A stretch of 64,000 nucleotides of DNA, taken from Fremontodendron californicum (lineage: Eukaryota; Streptophyta; Magnoliopsida; Malvales; Malvaceae). The notes below the pieces were generated by a model, which saw only the letters and a program-made list of their open reading frames with translations, searched no databases and was not told the DNA's origin. The stretch's first letter is position 1. The number at the start of each line of letters is the position of its first letter. The stretch is taken from the NCBI GenBank assembly GCA_030761205.1, contig JAULJL010000025.1, positions 7,321,501 through 7,385,500 on the forward strand. The letters run 5' to 3'. Both the position numbers and the translations under genes were made by a program. This document shows positions 45,906 to 58,000 of this stretch, piece after piece.

Positions 45906-46591
45906 TCCCAAATTTTTCCAATTTTGCCCTTTTACCTCCGAAGCCCGGTTTTGCTCAAAACAAATCCGGTTTTCAGATTTTCTTCAATCTGAGCCTTGGG
46001 CCATCCTTTTTAACCATTCTTCATCCATTGGGGGCTTTGGTCTTACCAAGTCGGGTCATTTCTGTGATTCTTCCCGATTTCACCGAAATCCACTAAAAAC
46101 CCTAATTCTCGGTTTTCTCCTGGATTGACTTTTCTTTCGATTTTTCTTGCAAGTGACTTCTCCATTACCCGTATTCAGTGCTTATCTTTCATTTGGAACC
46201 TTCAATTTCGACCAGTTTGATCGTTTAAGCACTTTTCCCCAAATTTCTCGGATTCGGGTTTCTTTTCTACTGAATCTCCAAATCCCAACTTCCGAACTCC
46301 ATATCTTTCAATGTAGAACTCGGATTATCAAAATTCTTTCGCCATTTTTCAATTGAACTTAAAATCTTGATTTTGAAAGTGGGTTGACTTTTTCAGTAGT
46401 TGACTTTTTGGGGTTGACTTTTTTCGAGGTTGACTTTTTTTCCAGTTTGACTTTTTGTGCTCGCCCTCTTAAAATAAGTCTCGGAGTACCACCTGCAGGA
46501 TGAAAAGAGTCTTTTTACACTCGGAAACATCAATATAGGAAGAAAACATACCTGTTTAGTGGTCCGGACAAAATTAGGTGTCTACAGTGAC

Positions 46592-47824
46592 TACTCACCA
46601 ACTTGGACAAGCATGATGAAGTCTAAGAGGAAAACTAAAGATTCTCCTGCGTTGCTTTCATCGATAGCGGAGTTTTCTTGTTCTTACTTTTTTTTAGTTC
46701 TAAACATCGAGGACAATGTTTGTTTTAAGTTTGGGGGTGTGTCTTTAGATTTATTTTAGTTTGTGTGATTGTCTAATTTTTAGGAGTCTAAATTTTTTTT
46801 TTTTTTTGCTTGAGATATATTGCACTTAGTATGATGGAGTCTTTATCCAATAATGAATTTTAGTTATTGATTTATCTTGATTTTTGGGAAAACATAAGCA
46901 TGAGAAGAATTTGTGTTAAATTGTTTTGTTAGTTTCATGTTAGGATGTGATTTTTCACAAATTGAGCACTTGATCTCTTGCTTAGAATTGCATAGCTTAT
47001 TTAAAGACTGATTATGTTAATGTGAATTACAATTATGTCTAGAACCTAGAATTTGTTTGATTCTATCTCAGGACGAAATCCTAGACAACACTAAGTTGAG
47101 GAAGTGATTTAGGTCACCTTTGTATCGTTTGAGCCTTTCAAGCTTACCTTTATATATTAATATCCTTAGTCTACCTCTTTGTGCCTATTGATATATCTAT
47201 TTTCTTTGATTGCCACATCTTTTAGCCTAGCCAAATAAGAAAAACCATGATTAACCCTCACTATATAGGCATGTGATGATAATACAGGAAACAATTATGA
47301 GCCATGTCGAATTTGGGTGAAATAATGGTGATATAAATAAAAAAAATAAGAGTTATGGTTCTTCAAAAACGAAGAACAGAAAACAGAAGAAAAAAAATTG
47401 AATAAATTGGTAAAGCAAAAATAAAGTGTATTTAAAGAAAGAATAGAGAATGTAATTTGAGGAAAAGACTATGGCTCTCAAAAATCCTGAAAAAAAAATG
47501 TAAAGTGTCTATGGGTGACTTAAACCGGAATATATCTTTATCCTACATTGACCCTAGCCTTACATTACAAGCTTAATAAAGACCTACATGATCCTTGATG
47601 AAGTGTTAGTCTACATTAGTGGTGAGAGAGATGAAAAGCAAACATATGAGAATCTAGTACTAATTCGTATTTTGCATTGATATAAACTTATTTAGATTAC
47701 ATGTGATGATTTGCAAAGAGATTATACACACACACACACTGAAAATCCATTCGAGTATGAAGTTTACGATTGAATTGAATCATAGATTTGTATTATGTTT
47801 ATGTTCTACTTTGAGTCAGGATTT
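46592..47824 (+). mobile_element. 3' non-coding part of the older Gypsy element
   Basis: Resumes directly after the GTGAC duplication. GAGGACAATGTTTG and TTAAGTTTGGGGGTGTG at 46708-46742 are typical of the 3' region of this Gypsy group and correspond in position to the non-coding stretch of the younger element. It ends in LTR-family-3 sequence at about 47825. No 3' LTR of its own is identifiable. An (AC)n run lies at about 47737-47748. Confidence 0.65.
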
Positions 47825-50800
47825 TATAATGCAACCTAAATGATATGACATAATTTAAATGGCATAGTATATTCTAGATGAAATGAAAAATCTTAAGTAT
47901 CATGACATATTCTAAATGAAATAAAATGATTTGAATGACATGGCAATTTTAAATGATATGGCATATTTTAAATGACATGGCATATTTTAAATAATATAAC
48001 CTAAATGACATGGAATATGATCTAAGTGACAAGAAATGACATGAAACATAAAATGATGCTATCATAAAATATGCATGAAAATAAAATAAAAATGCATGAA
48101 CATAGTATATGCTAAATAACGTGACAAAAATAAATAACTAAATAAAAAATATAGGATAGCATGAAATATTCAAAATCATATGGAAAACAATATAACATCA
48201 TAAAATGTAAATCAAAGTAATAATAAGACCATGAAAAATATCATAGCAAAAATCACATATTAAATACAATGCATGAACATGGAAAATGCAATGCATGAAA
48301 ATGTATTTTTTTCCTCGAAATAAAGAAATCCGTATATCTAAAAAAGATATCCGGCTACCTTAGGAAAATATGTCAAATTAGATTTTCTAAAAAAAAAAAC
48401 TTTGTGATTGTTTGAAAACAATTTTGAATAAAAACTTGAATGAAGATTAAAACCCCAACCAAACCTTTTAAAATGGCTATAATTTCCTAAGTTTAAAATC
48501 CCGGACTTAACCACCCTTAACCCGAGATTTATAAAATCATTTTTTTAAGTTTAAAAAGGCTTAGAAACTATCCTAAGACAGTAGCTAAAGCTTTTAATCA
48601 ACCCCCTCTAAATGCCTTAGCAAATTTCAACTATTGTTTTTCTTTTGAATTCAAATCTGCCTCTACTGTCCAGTTTTGACACACGATTTTTTAGCCTATT
48701 TTTAAAAATTCAAAAAAATCTAAAACAAATACTGTAGACTCAGAACATGTAAAACTACACAAGAACAAATTGGCTTAATTTTCTGATTAACGATGACTGC
48801 CCATAAAAATCGGAGAAGTTCGAGTACTGGGTGAAAAAACTGTTTTGTCAAAACACATTTTTTGCCTTTGATAAAGTCATTCAAAAATCAAAGTAAAAAT
48901 TGTTGGAGATCATCCTAAAGACCTACAAACAGTAGCTAAAACATTTAAAAACCTTGGACAAAAATTGGCTAATTAAAAAAAAAATCACAAAGGTAGAATA
49001 ATCAATTTGACAACTTTTTAATTTTCCACAAGTATGCTCAAGAGAGCATGACTTTGAGCCATTGATTGGCCTAAGTCATAAATCATGTGGCAATGACATG
49101 GAATGCATGAACATATAGCAAATGAAATGTATGAAATGCATGGTCTAAAGCATAAATGGTAAAGGAAATGCATGACAATGCAAAATAACCTAAATGCCTA
49201 GCATGAGTTTGCATGGAAATAAATGCTATCCTAACTTAATATGCATGCAATGCTCGATAATGCAAATATGACTTGGACCTAACATGTTATGAATATGCAT
49301 GAAAATGCTAATGTAACCTAAGACCTAAGTAGCATAGCAATGCATGGCAATACCAATATGATTTAAGATCCAATATGCATGGCAATACCAATATGGCCTA
49401 GACCTAAAATGTAATGAAAATGCATAGCAATAATACAATGACCAATGAACATAATGCTAATGCTGGAACAAACAGCAACTAATACACAATTTCAAGATAT
49501 GATAATGCAAAGCATGTTACCTAAACAAAATGCAAATGCATGACAAGGCAAGGAATGCATGAAGAGGCCGAATGGTCACATGGTACCCTAATGCAATCCT
49601 ATCTAGTAAATGACACAAGTACATGACAAATCATATCAAGATACATAGTGTCATGACATTTTCACAAGCATATGACATACTAAAATCAAAATACACAAGC
49701 TCATGGCATGGAGATGCAAACAAGTCAAGAAGCAAGATGAAAATGCACATGCAAGGCATACTAAATATCAAGATATGCTAACTCATGGCATGGAGATGCA
49801 AACAAGTCAAGAAGCAAGATGAAAATGCACATGTAAGGCATAGCAAAATGGAGTAGCCGAATGGTCATATGACCAAATATAAAAATGCAAACATGTTTAT
49901 AATATAAGACATGATATATGAAAAAAATGCACAATATGATTCCAATGAACACAATGGCCGAATCTACAAGGAAAAATTATTAAGCATGGAAAAGAAATAT
50001 AGAAACAAATATAGCATAGAAAATAATGTAAAGAACATATAAAAAAAAAGTAAGCATAGACATGCAAAGCAAAATACAAGCACAACTAGTAAATAAAACT
50101 AGGAAAGTTAAGCTCCATGGTTGGTATAAAATGGGCATAGCCTCTCACCTAACCATAATCACTTGGTATTGTCAAGATCATGAAGCCTTTCCATTTCAAA
50201 AATCAGAAAATAAACCATGCTAAACAACAAAATTAAGGTGAACTTCATGGTAGGTAAAAATAGGCATAGCCTTTCCCCTAACCATGATCACTTGGTCTTG
50301 CCAAGATCATGTAACCATTTCAACCTTTTTTACTTCATCTTTTTGTAAAAAAATCAGAATATAAAATACTTAAACAAACCTTCTAAAAATCATTTTTCCA
50401 CAACAACATGCAAAGAAAAAAAAAACCAAGGAAAACATACATACCACATTCGGCCAAGCATAAACTATGTAAAAAAAAAATTGTTTTCAACCATTTTGAC
50501 GAAGAAGAAGAGATGAAAACTTAAGTAAACATTTTTAAAAACTTTATTTCTATGAGAAATGTAGTAGGAAAACAAAGTGGAAAATCAAGAAATTAACATA
50601 GAAAACAAGAAGAAAACCATGCTAGAGCTAGGTAGAAATGACTACCTTCAAGCTCTCTTATTGAAAACCTTTCTTTTTTTTTTTCCTCTCAAAATCTTTT
50701 TTTTCTCCCTTAGCTACTGTTTCCAACCTCCAAACTTGTGAAAAAAAAAATTTCTCAGCCCCCCTCCCTTAGCCTTAGCTGAATGGCCTCTCCACCATTG

Positions 50801-52977
50801 GATGAAATTTGCACTTTTTCTCCTCCAATCTTGGCCCTTAGATTAAGATATTTTGATGACAGCATAAAAATGTCATCTTGCCAATTGATAGCAACCCTTA
50901 AGATGTGTACTCATCCCTTGTAATAACCTCATCCCTTAGATGCAAAAAAGGATCAATCCCATGCACTCCCTTGCTTGCCCCTTTGAGTGCCTACCATTAG
51001 ATGAGTTGTGCTCTTTCATTCTTGGTCATTGGATGAGGACAACATAAAAATGACATCTTGTAGATTAAATCCAGCCCTTAACATGTGTACTCAGCCCTTG
51101 TAGATGGCCTAAGTCATTGGATGAAAAGAGACAATTCCATGCACTCCCTTGCTTGGCTGAATGGATGCTCACCTTTGGATGAATCATGCTCATATTTTTT
51201 CTTCCATTCTTGGCCATTAGATGAGGGTTCTTTCATGACAAGTAAAAATTTCATCTTCGCATTTAAACTTGGCCATTGGATGGTGCATTCAACTTTTCTA
51301 CAAGGCACCTAAGCCATTCGATGAATGGGGGACCATTTGTAAGGTGTTAGTGGTAGCATGTGAGCTTGATAGTGACTAAGGAATTAAATTGATCAAGCTT
51401 CCTTCTTCTCCTCTTTGCTGGCTGATCAAAGGAGGTAAAATCCCATCAATTCCTTCTTCTTTCATATTTTCCTTAATTACAAATTTGCCATTTTTGGTTT
51501 CTTCGATGAAATGACCTTTTTGACCCTCGAACCTAAATAAATAGAAAACGGACTCCAAATTCAAATTTTATTTTTTCAATACTTCAAAAATAATAAAAAA
51601 TTGAATTCTGAAAGTTTTCAAAAATTTTCGAGTCCATTTGTTATTTATTTCAGATTTATTTCCAAAATTGCCCCTTTTATGCACCCGAACTTTACCATTT
51701 TTTAAACGAGCTTCGAATCCAGATTTTTCTTCACCAATATCTTCCAAATAATTTAAAAATGTGATCTGAAAGTTTTCATAATTTTTGGAACTCGTATGCT
51801 ATTTTTTCGGGATTTATCTGCTTGAATTACTGCATAGTGGACCCGGGATTTGGCCATTTTGCAAACGAACTCTGAATCAAGATTTTATTTCGCTCATCTC
51901 TTCCAAATAATTTAAGAATGAGATATACAAAATTTCAGAATTTTTGGAGCTCATTTACTATTTTTCTAGGATTTATCCTGTTGAATTTCTGCATAGTGGG
52001 CCCGGGATTTGGCCATTTTGCAAACGAACTCCGAATCAAGATTTTCTTTCACCAATCTCTTCTAAATGATTTAAGAATGAGATTTTCAAATTTTCAGATT
52101 TTTTGGAACTCGTTTGCTATTTTTTCGGGATTTATCTGCTTGAATTACTACATAAGGGACCCGGGATTTGGGCATTTTGCAAACGAACTCCGAACCAAGA
52201 TTTTCTTTCGCCAATATCTTCCAAATGATTTAAGAATGAGATTTGCAAATTTTCAGAATTTTTGGAGTTCATTTGCTATTTTTTCCAAATTTTCCAATTT
52301 TGCCCTTTTGCTTTCGAAACCTGGTTTTGCTCAAAACAAGTTCGATTTTCAGATTTTCTTCAAACTGAGCCTTGGGCTATCCTTGTTTAATCACTCCTCA
52401 TCAATTAGGGGCTTTAGTCCTACCGAATTGGGCCATTTCTGAAATTCTTCCAAATTTCACCAAAATCCACCAAAAACCCTAATTCTCGATTTTCTTCCGA
52501 ATTGGCTTTTCTATCAGTTTTTCTTCCAAGTGGCTTCTCCATTACCCGTAGTCAGTACTTATATTTCATTTTAAACCTTCAATTCTGACCAATTTGATCG
52601 TTTAAGCATTTTTTTCCCGAATTTCCCGAACTAAGGTTTCTTTTCTACTGAATCTCCGTAACCCAACTTTCGAACTCCATATCTTTCAATGTAGACCTTG
52701 TATTATCAAAATTCTTTCATCGTTTTTCAATTGAACCTCAAATCTTGATTTTAAAAGTGAGTTGACTTTTTTAGTAGTTTACTTTTCGGGGTTGACTTTT
52801 ATGAGGTTGACTTTTCTTGGGTTGACTTTTTTGAGTTAGACTTTTTCTATCTGCTTTCTTAGACTAAGTCTAGGAGTACCACCTGCAGGATGAGAAAAGC
52901 CTTTTAACATTCTAAAACATCAATTTAAGAATAAAACGTACCTGATTTAGGGGTCCGGACAAAATTAGGTGTCTACA
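47825..52977 (+). mobile_element. Giant LTR, copy 3, 5'-truncated
   Basis: Its 3' end (CCGGACAAAATTAGGTGTCTACA region, ending 52977) and internal blocks match copies 1 and 2: GATATCCGGCTACCTTAGG at about 48346, and TTGACTTTT repeats at 52755-52845. The TGTCGCAA start and the GGTTCGGGAGTCGG block are missing, so it lacks roughly its first 800 bases. The bases after it are ATATG; no matching left duplication was found. No coding frame is credible; apparent ones fall in repeats. Confidence 0.75.
51640..52290 (+). repeat. Tandem units of about 160-170 bp in LTR copy 3
   Basis: Three to four units with the landmarks CCCGGGATTTGGCCATTTTG, AACTCCGAATCAAGATTTTC and TTTAAGAATGAGAT. The 174-codon open frame at 51918-52442 is produced by this repetition and is not a gene. 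Confidence 0.82.
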
Positions 52978-53182
52978 ATATGAAATAATTTTCTGCATAT
53001 TTTAATTAGACAATATTTTTTTTGACGTTGAGACTTTATTTATCATTAAATTTTTTTCATATGCAACATGAATTATAATATTTAAAAATTAAAAAAAAAT
53101 TATTTCATTATAAGGAATTTATATATTGTTAGTAAATTTAATATCATATATAATATTTAAATTTAATATTTTTAATACTAAA

Positions 53183-53570
53183 GTTGTTCATGGACTGGTT
53201 CGAGTCAATCTCACATAAAAAAAATTTTACTTGTCCAAAGCCCGGCCCGATTCGAGCCGACGAATAACCCTATCATTGGATAGAGTTTATTTCATATACG
53301 ATTTTTTATTTTTACTTTAAATCTTTATATGTATATTCCGGCAGTATCTGTTCATAGGCCGGGCTTGGGCAAGGTTTTTCGTGATCCGGTCCGGCTCGGA
53401 TCACTGTTTAAATAATAAATAAAAAATTTTATTTAAATTTAATTATAAAAATATTAATATTAAAATAATGTTTTTAATATTAAATTAACAGTACAACGGG
53501 CGAACAGGACCGAACTAGGCTTGAGTAAGGTTGAAAAAAAAATCAGGACGACGACCCGATCTATGAACAG
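53183..53570. mobile_element. Possible MITE with GTTCATGGAC-type ends
   Basis: GTTGTTCATGGACTGG at about 53183 is inverted, with changes, at GATCTATGAACAGATC (about 53557-53572). A third related word, CTGTTCATAGGCCGGGC, lies at about 53348. GC-rich terminal parts (CCGGCCCGATTCGAGC) flank an AT-rich core. Suggestive only. Confidence 0.4.
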
Positions 53571-54654
53571 ATCTAATTCTGACCCTCCCTCGTCAATATT
53601 TTTGGCTTCGCCCCTATGACAAGTGATGCTTATGTGGATATTGTCGTTAAAATTTTGATCCTTAAATAACGAAATTATAGATGATGAAATCTTTTAAAAA
53701 GTTATTGATGATAAGCATAATTTTTTAATGATAAACATAAACTTTATTTTAAGATTTTGAATGAGAATGAAACTTTAATAAAAGCAATAGACTATGAATG
53801 AATTTTACTTAAAAAAATTGAACTAAACAATTAAGAAAAATCTACCCAAAGAAAAAAATGCAGTGGTTACTGGTTAGGTAGGTGAAATTCGAGAGCATGA
53901 TATATCAAAAAGAAGAAAAAAAAAAAAAATTCAAAAGCAAGGAACCAAACCAAACACTTGGCGTGGTCGTTGGGCGCGCACTCCCCCCTTACCAGTAGCG
54001 GCATTTCCCTTTTCTCGTACAGAGGATTATTTTACTCTTTAATTTTTCTTTTAGATTTTTGCTGTTTTTGTTCGTTACAAATCACCGTACCAAAAAAAAA
54101 AAAAAAAGTAGGTTTAGGTCCTTTTTCAATTTTTTTTTCTTTCTTCAAAATAGTAATAATTTTATTTTTAAATAGAAATAAATACAAAATATTATACATT
54201 AGACGACCCTCCGAATCTTCACGTGTCACCATTCTTTCAGCTTCTCAGTTTTGAGTATTGACCCCAAACCTGGCAACTAGCAGCAGTAACCTTTCTCTGT
54301 CAAACATGCCCCTATCTTCCACCTGCAATGACCGCAATATCCCCATCAGAAATCAAATTAATTAAAACATTAAATATTGAACCGTCCGATTGTTCTCCGA
54401 GGTGCACTAAGATTGAATCCTGACCCTTATATGGCTTTGACCCCTGCACGTAATGTTCAATTTTTTTTAGAATAAAAGAAAAGAAAAGTAGTTCAAAGGG
54501 AAAACAATAAAATATTATTTTATTAGCTATCTTAGCTTAACTCATCCCCTGCCTGCATCTCTTCCTTTTCATTTTTGGTCATCTCCTTGCTGATTAATTT
54601 CCTTTAGGAAAAAAACTATTTCCAAACTCTGATCTTTTACATTATCGAGAACAG
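53571..54654. other. Upstream region of the PDH E1-beta gene
   Basis: No gene is visible. The promoter and first non-coding exon should lie in the right part. An A/T-rich part near 54060-54180 gives meaningless open frames. Confidence 0.5.
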
Positions 54655-55015
54655 GTATGCACTTCTTTTCTCCTTGATCCGATTTGATTTTTCATCGATT
54701 AGCGTTTGGATCCCCTCCCGATTTCCAGCATTTTTTTTTTTTTTTTCTGATTTAGATTTCTCGATTTATTTCTGGGTTTGTATATATATTTTCGTTTATT
54801 TTTCTGAATTATTTGTTGCTGATGTAAGTCTCTGATTTACTTTGTTAGAATAGAAAATACTCATAGTTAGTATGTTAAACAAGCATTTTACACTAATCAT
54901 AGATCTAATTACACTGTAATATTTGTTTTCTGCTTCTTTGATTTATATAAAAAACTGGGATTAGCTTTGAAATTAATGGAATCATTAACAAATATGTCAT
55001 TGTTTTGGTGATTAG
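54655..55015 (+). other. Leader intron of the PDH E1-beta gene
   Basis: A donor CGAGAACAG|GTATGC at 54654/54655 and an acceptor GGTGATTAG|GG at 55015/55016 frame a T-rich 361-base stretch directly upstream of the start codon. A 5'-leader intron in this position is common for highly expressed plant genes. It is inferred from splice signals and composition. Confidence 0.6.
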
Positions 55016-55037
55016 GGAAAAATAAAGTGGAGGAAAG

Positions 55038-58000
55038 ATGCTGGGAATAGCAAGGCAAAAGGTGAGTTCTGGAAACTCTCCTGCTCTCTCGTATACCTTT
55101 ATTAAAGTTTCAGTAATTGTAAAGGTTTTTTTTTTTTTAAGTTTTGGTTCTAATTTTATGACTTTTTTGCTTATTCAGATGTTGGGACAGTCGTTGAAGA
55201 AGATTCGGCCTGCAGGGTCGGTGTTGAGAAGTTACTCATCTGCAGCAAAACAGGTAAATATTTTCACTTTTTTCTTTCTTGGTGTAGTTCTATAATTATT
55301 GTGGGTTTAATGTTATTAGATATCAAATTGCATACTGCAAGTATTAACTCGTTCACAATAGAGTAGCTGTGTTTAAACTTAGGAGCTGCTCTGTAGGTTA
55401 CTTGCTTCAATTAACAAATTCAGAAGAAAGGCCCTCATCTCATATGTGCTTGCACATGCACACACACACACACACAGAGGCATGCACACAGATATGGTTA
55501 TGCTTGTATTTGTGTGTGCACGTATATAGTTTGCATTTTCTTCTAGTTTATCTTAAATGGCTTTTGTGATTCTTAATCTCTGCTAAAGGTAAGGCTTAGC
55601 TTTCAAGGAGTGTTTATTTTTTGTTTCTTGTGTAATGACATGCACAGATGACAGTGAGAGAGGCATTGAACTCTGCTCTTGATGAGGAGATGTCGGCTGA
55701 TCCGAAAGTCTTTTTGATGGGTGAAGAGGTGAGAAAATGTTAACACCAACTATTTTTTATAATTCTAACCATATTTTTGGCTATTCTTTTTTTTATGCCC
55801 ATTCTTATGGCTTTTGTTTTTTAAACTTATAAATACAGGTTGGAGAATATCAGGGTGCATACAAGGTTAGTGTTTCTTGCTCAAGAATAAAATTCTTATT
55901 TCACCATGTATAATAGAGGCCATAGAAGCATTGTTACATCTGTCTGAGGAATGGCTTTTATTTCCATCTTTTGTAGATATCCAAGGGGCTTTTGGAGAAG
56001 TATGGACCTGAGAGGGTTCTTGATACTCCAATTACTGAGGTTATTATGTGCTTGCCATGCCTATGCTATTACTCTTTTATTCTTTTTGTGAATTTCATTA
56101 TTATATCTAATGATTAATCTCATGCTTATTTTATGTGCGTGTATTAATGCTTTATAGTTTTTATTACATTGTTTTCTCACCACAGTTGTTTATTTCTTGT
56201 TTTACAGGCTGGTTTTACTGGGATTGGGGTTGGCGCTGCTTACTATGGTCTGAAGCCTGTAGTGGAGTTCATGACATTTAATTTCTCCATGCAGGTTAGA
56301 GGGTTCTGTTTTAATGTCTACTTCTGTACACTTTTATTAGTTTGTTGTGCTACCATATGCATAAAATTCAAAAACTACTTCTAAATGAATTGAAATGTGT
56401 GTCATGAAAAAGAAAAAAGAGATAATATATTATCACATGCTTTCTGTTTTAAAGACAATGAAGTTAACAGTGTTATTGTAATATGGTGTTGAAAGCCTTA
56501 TAGTTTGTATGTATGAAGTATACATGTTTTGCCTTGAAGCCTTACATAAGGAAGGAACGTGAGTGATTTATCTGTTCAACCTGTACTTTTGTAATAAGAT
56601 ACTGGCTGAATAACATAGGATAAGATAAATTACGTATCGTCATCTTGATATTCTCTTTCTATATTCGACAAGACCTAGCAATAAATTCTGAATCCATGTG
56701 GTTGTAGATTACAACTGAAAAGTGTAAAGGACGGAGAGTGGTATTTATATTGTGTTGTAACAGCTGGTTATCCTGTTGTCAGTAATTGGACCTTATTTTT
56801 ATGGTTCTGGTTAAAGATGCCTAAATCATATTGTTGGAAAGCAAGTTTGTTTAGCTATAAGTGATTCTCAGTTTTTGTTTCAATTTCTAATTTTCTTTGG
56901 TGAATTATGTATTGGCTAATCATCAAAGAACTAGTGGTAAGACAATCAAACATATGGCGCTTCAGAAGATTTTCCAGAAAACCCTTCCAAGGAGATGCAT
57001 TTTGTCAAAATATGGAATCTTTGGAGTTCTTGTGGTAGCCATCTTGCTGTGAAAGATGTCCTAGCTTTTGAAACCATGATTGATTTCCCTCCTGCTCACA
57101 TCTTACAATCAGAGGCTCAAAAGAGCAAGTGATTTGGATGTCTTTTTAGACTGTTTCACATTGTATGTGCTTGGACATACACATGGTGTTTTCCCTAAGA
57201 TCTGGATTTATTCATTTATTGAATGCCAGAATTTCACAAATTTAAAGCTACATTAATGAAAAAGAAATATATTTTTTTTTTTTATGGTAGTAAACAAGAT
57301 AAATGACTTTGCTTACTCTTACATGTGTTTTTATCAGATTTCATTTCTGATGCAAATTTTCCTTTGATCTGTTTCTGGCTTTTATTGCAGGCAATTGACC
57401 ACATTATTAACTCTGCTGCAAAGTCAAACTACATGTCTGCTGGCCAGATGTCTGTACCCATTGTTTTTAGAGGACCTAATGGTGCTGCTGCTGGTGTTGG
57501 TGCTCAACACTCTCAGGCATGGTTTCTCTAGACTGTTACTTGCACCCATTATTTGGTTTATTTACATACATCCACTCTACTCTGTTCCCTAGAGCCTACT
57601 GAGGTTGAAAATTGATTTATTTTGTACTAGGTGTTGTGATTTCTGTCTAATTATTTCCATATTTTAGGTGTAGCTGAGTTCAATATGGTAAGAAGCTTGT
57701 TTGATTATTTTGTCTTCTTGGTTATTATCCAGTGTTATGCAGCATGGTATGCCTCTTGTCCTGGGTTGAAAGTGCTGTCACCATACAGTTCCGAAGATGC
57801 TCGTGGACTGCTCAAAGCTGCTATTAGAGATCCTGACCCAGTTGTTTTCCTTGAAAATGAGTTGTTGTAAGTGAATTGGTAAAATGTGATTCTTATGTAT
57901 TGAGCCCCCACTCCACTGGTCCCCCTTCAATTAGAATTTTAATGTCTGACGTTGCTCTGATATAATCTTTCTGCTTCAGATATGGTGAATCATTCCCTGT

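Larger units (their letters stand above)
33493..46586 (+). mobile_element. Giant solo LTR, copy 2, split by a younger insertion
   Basis: Begins TGTCGCAACCTAAAAAAT and ends TTAGGTGTCTACA, flanked by GTGAC (33488-33492 and 46587-46591). Without the 9.5-kb element inserted at 33671-43180 it would be about 3.6 kb. It matches copy 1 from the start (GCCACCAAT...CGGCCACC), through the GGTTCGGGAGTCGGTTACGT block at 43288, to the TTGACTTTTT repeats at 46380-46450. No coding capacity. It lies within the older gag-only Gypsy element. Confidence 0.85.

Noticed and set aside
22963..46586. Giant LTR copies 1 and 2 as the two ends of one huge retrotransposon
   Set aside because: Target duplications differ (ACATG and GTGAC), each matches on both sides of its own LTR, and no primer site follows copy 1.
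51918..52442. 174-codon open frame
   Set aside because: It is built from 160-170 bp tandem units of a non-coding LTR, and its repeated protein blocks mirror the DNA repeat.
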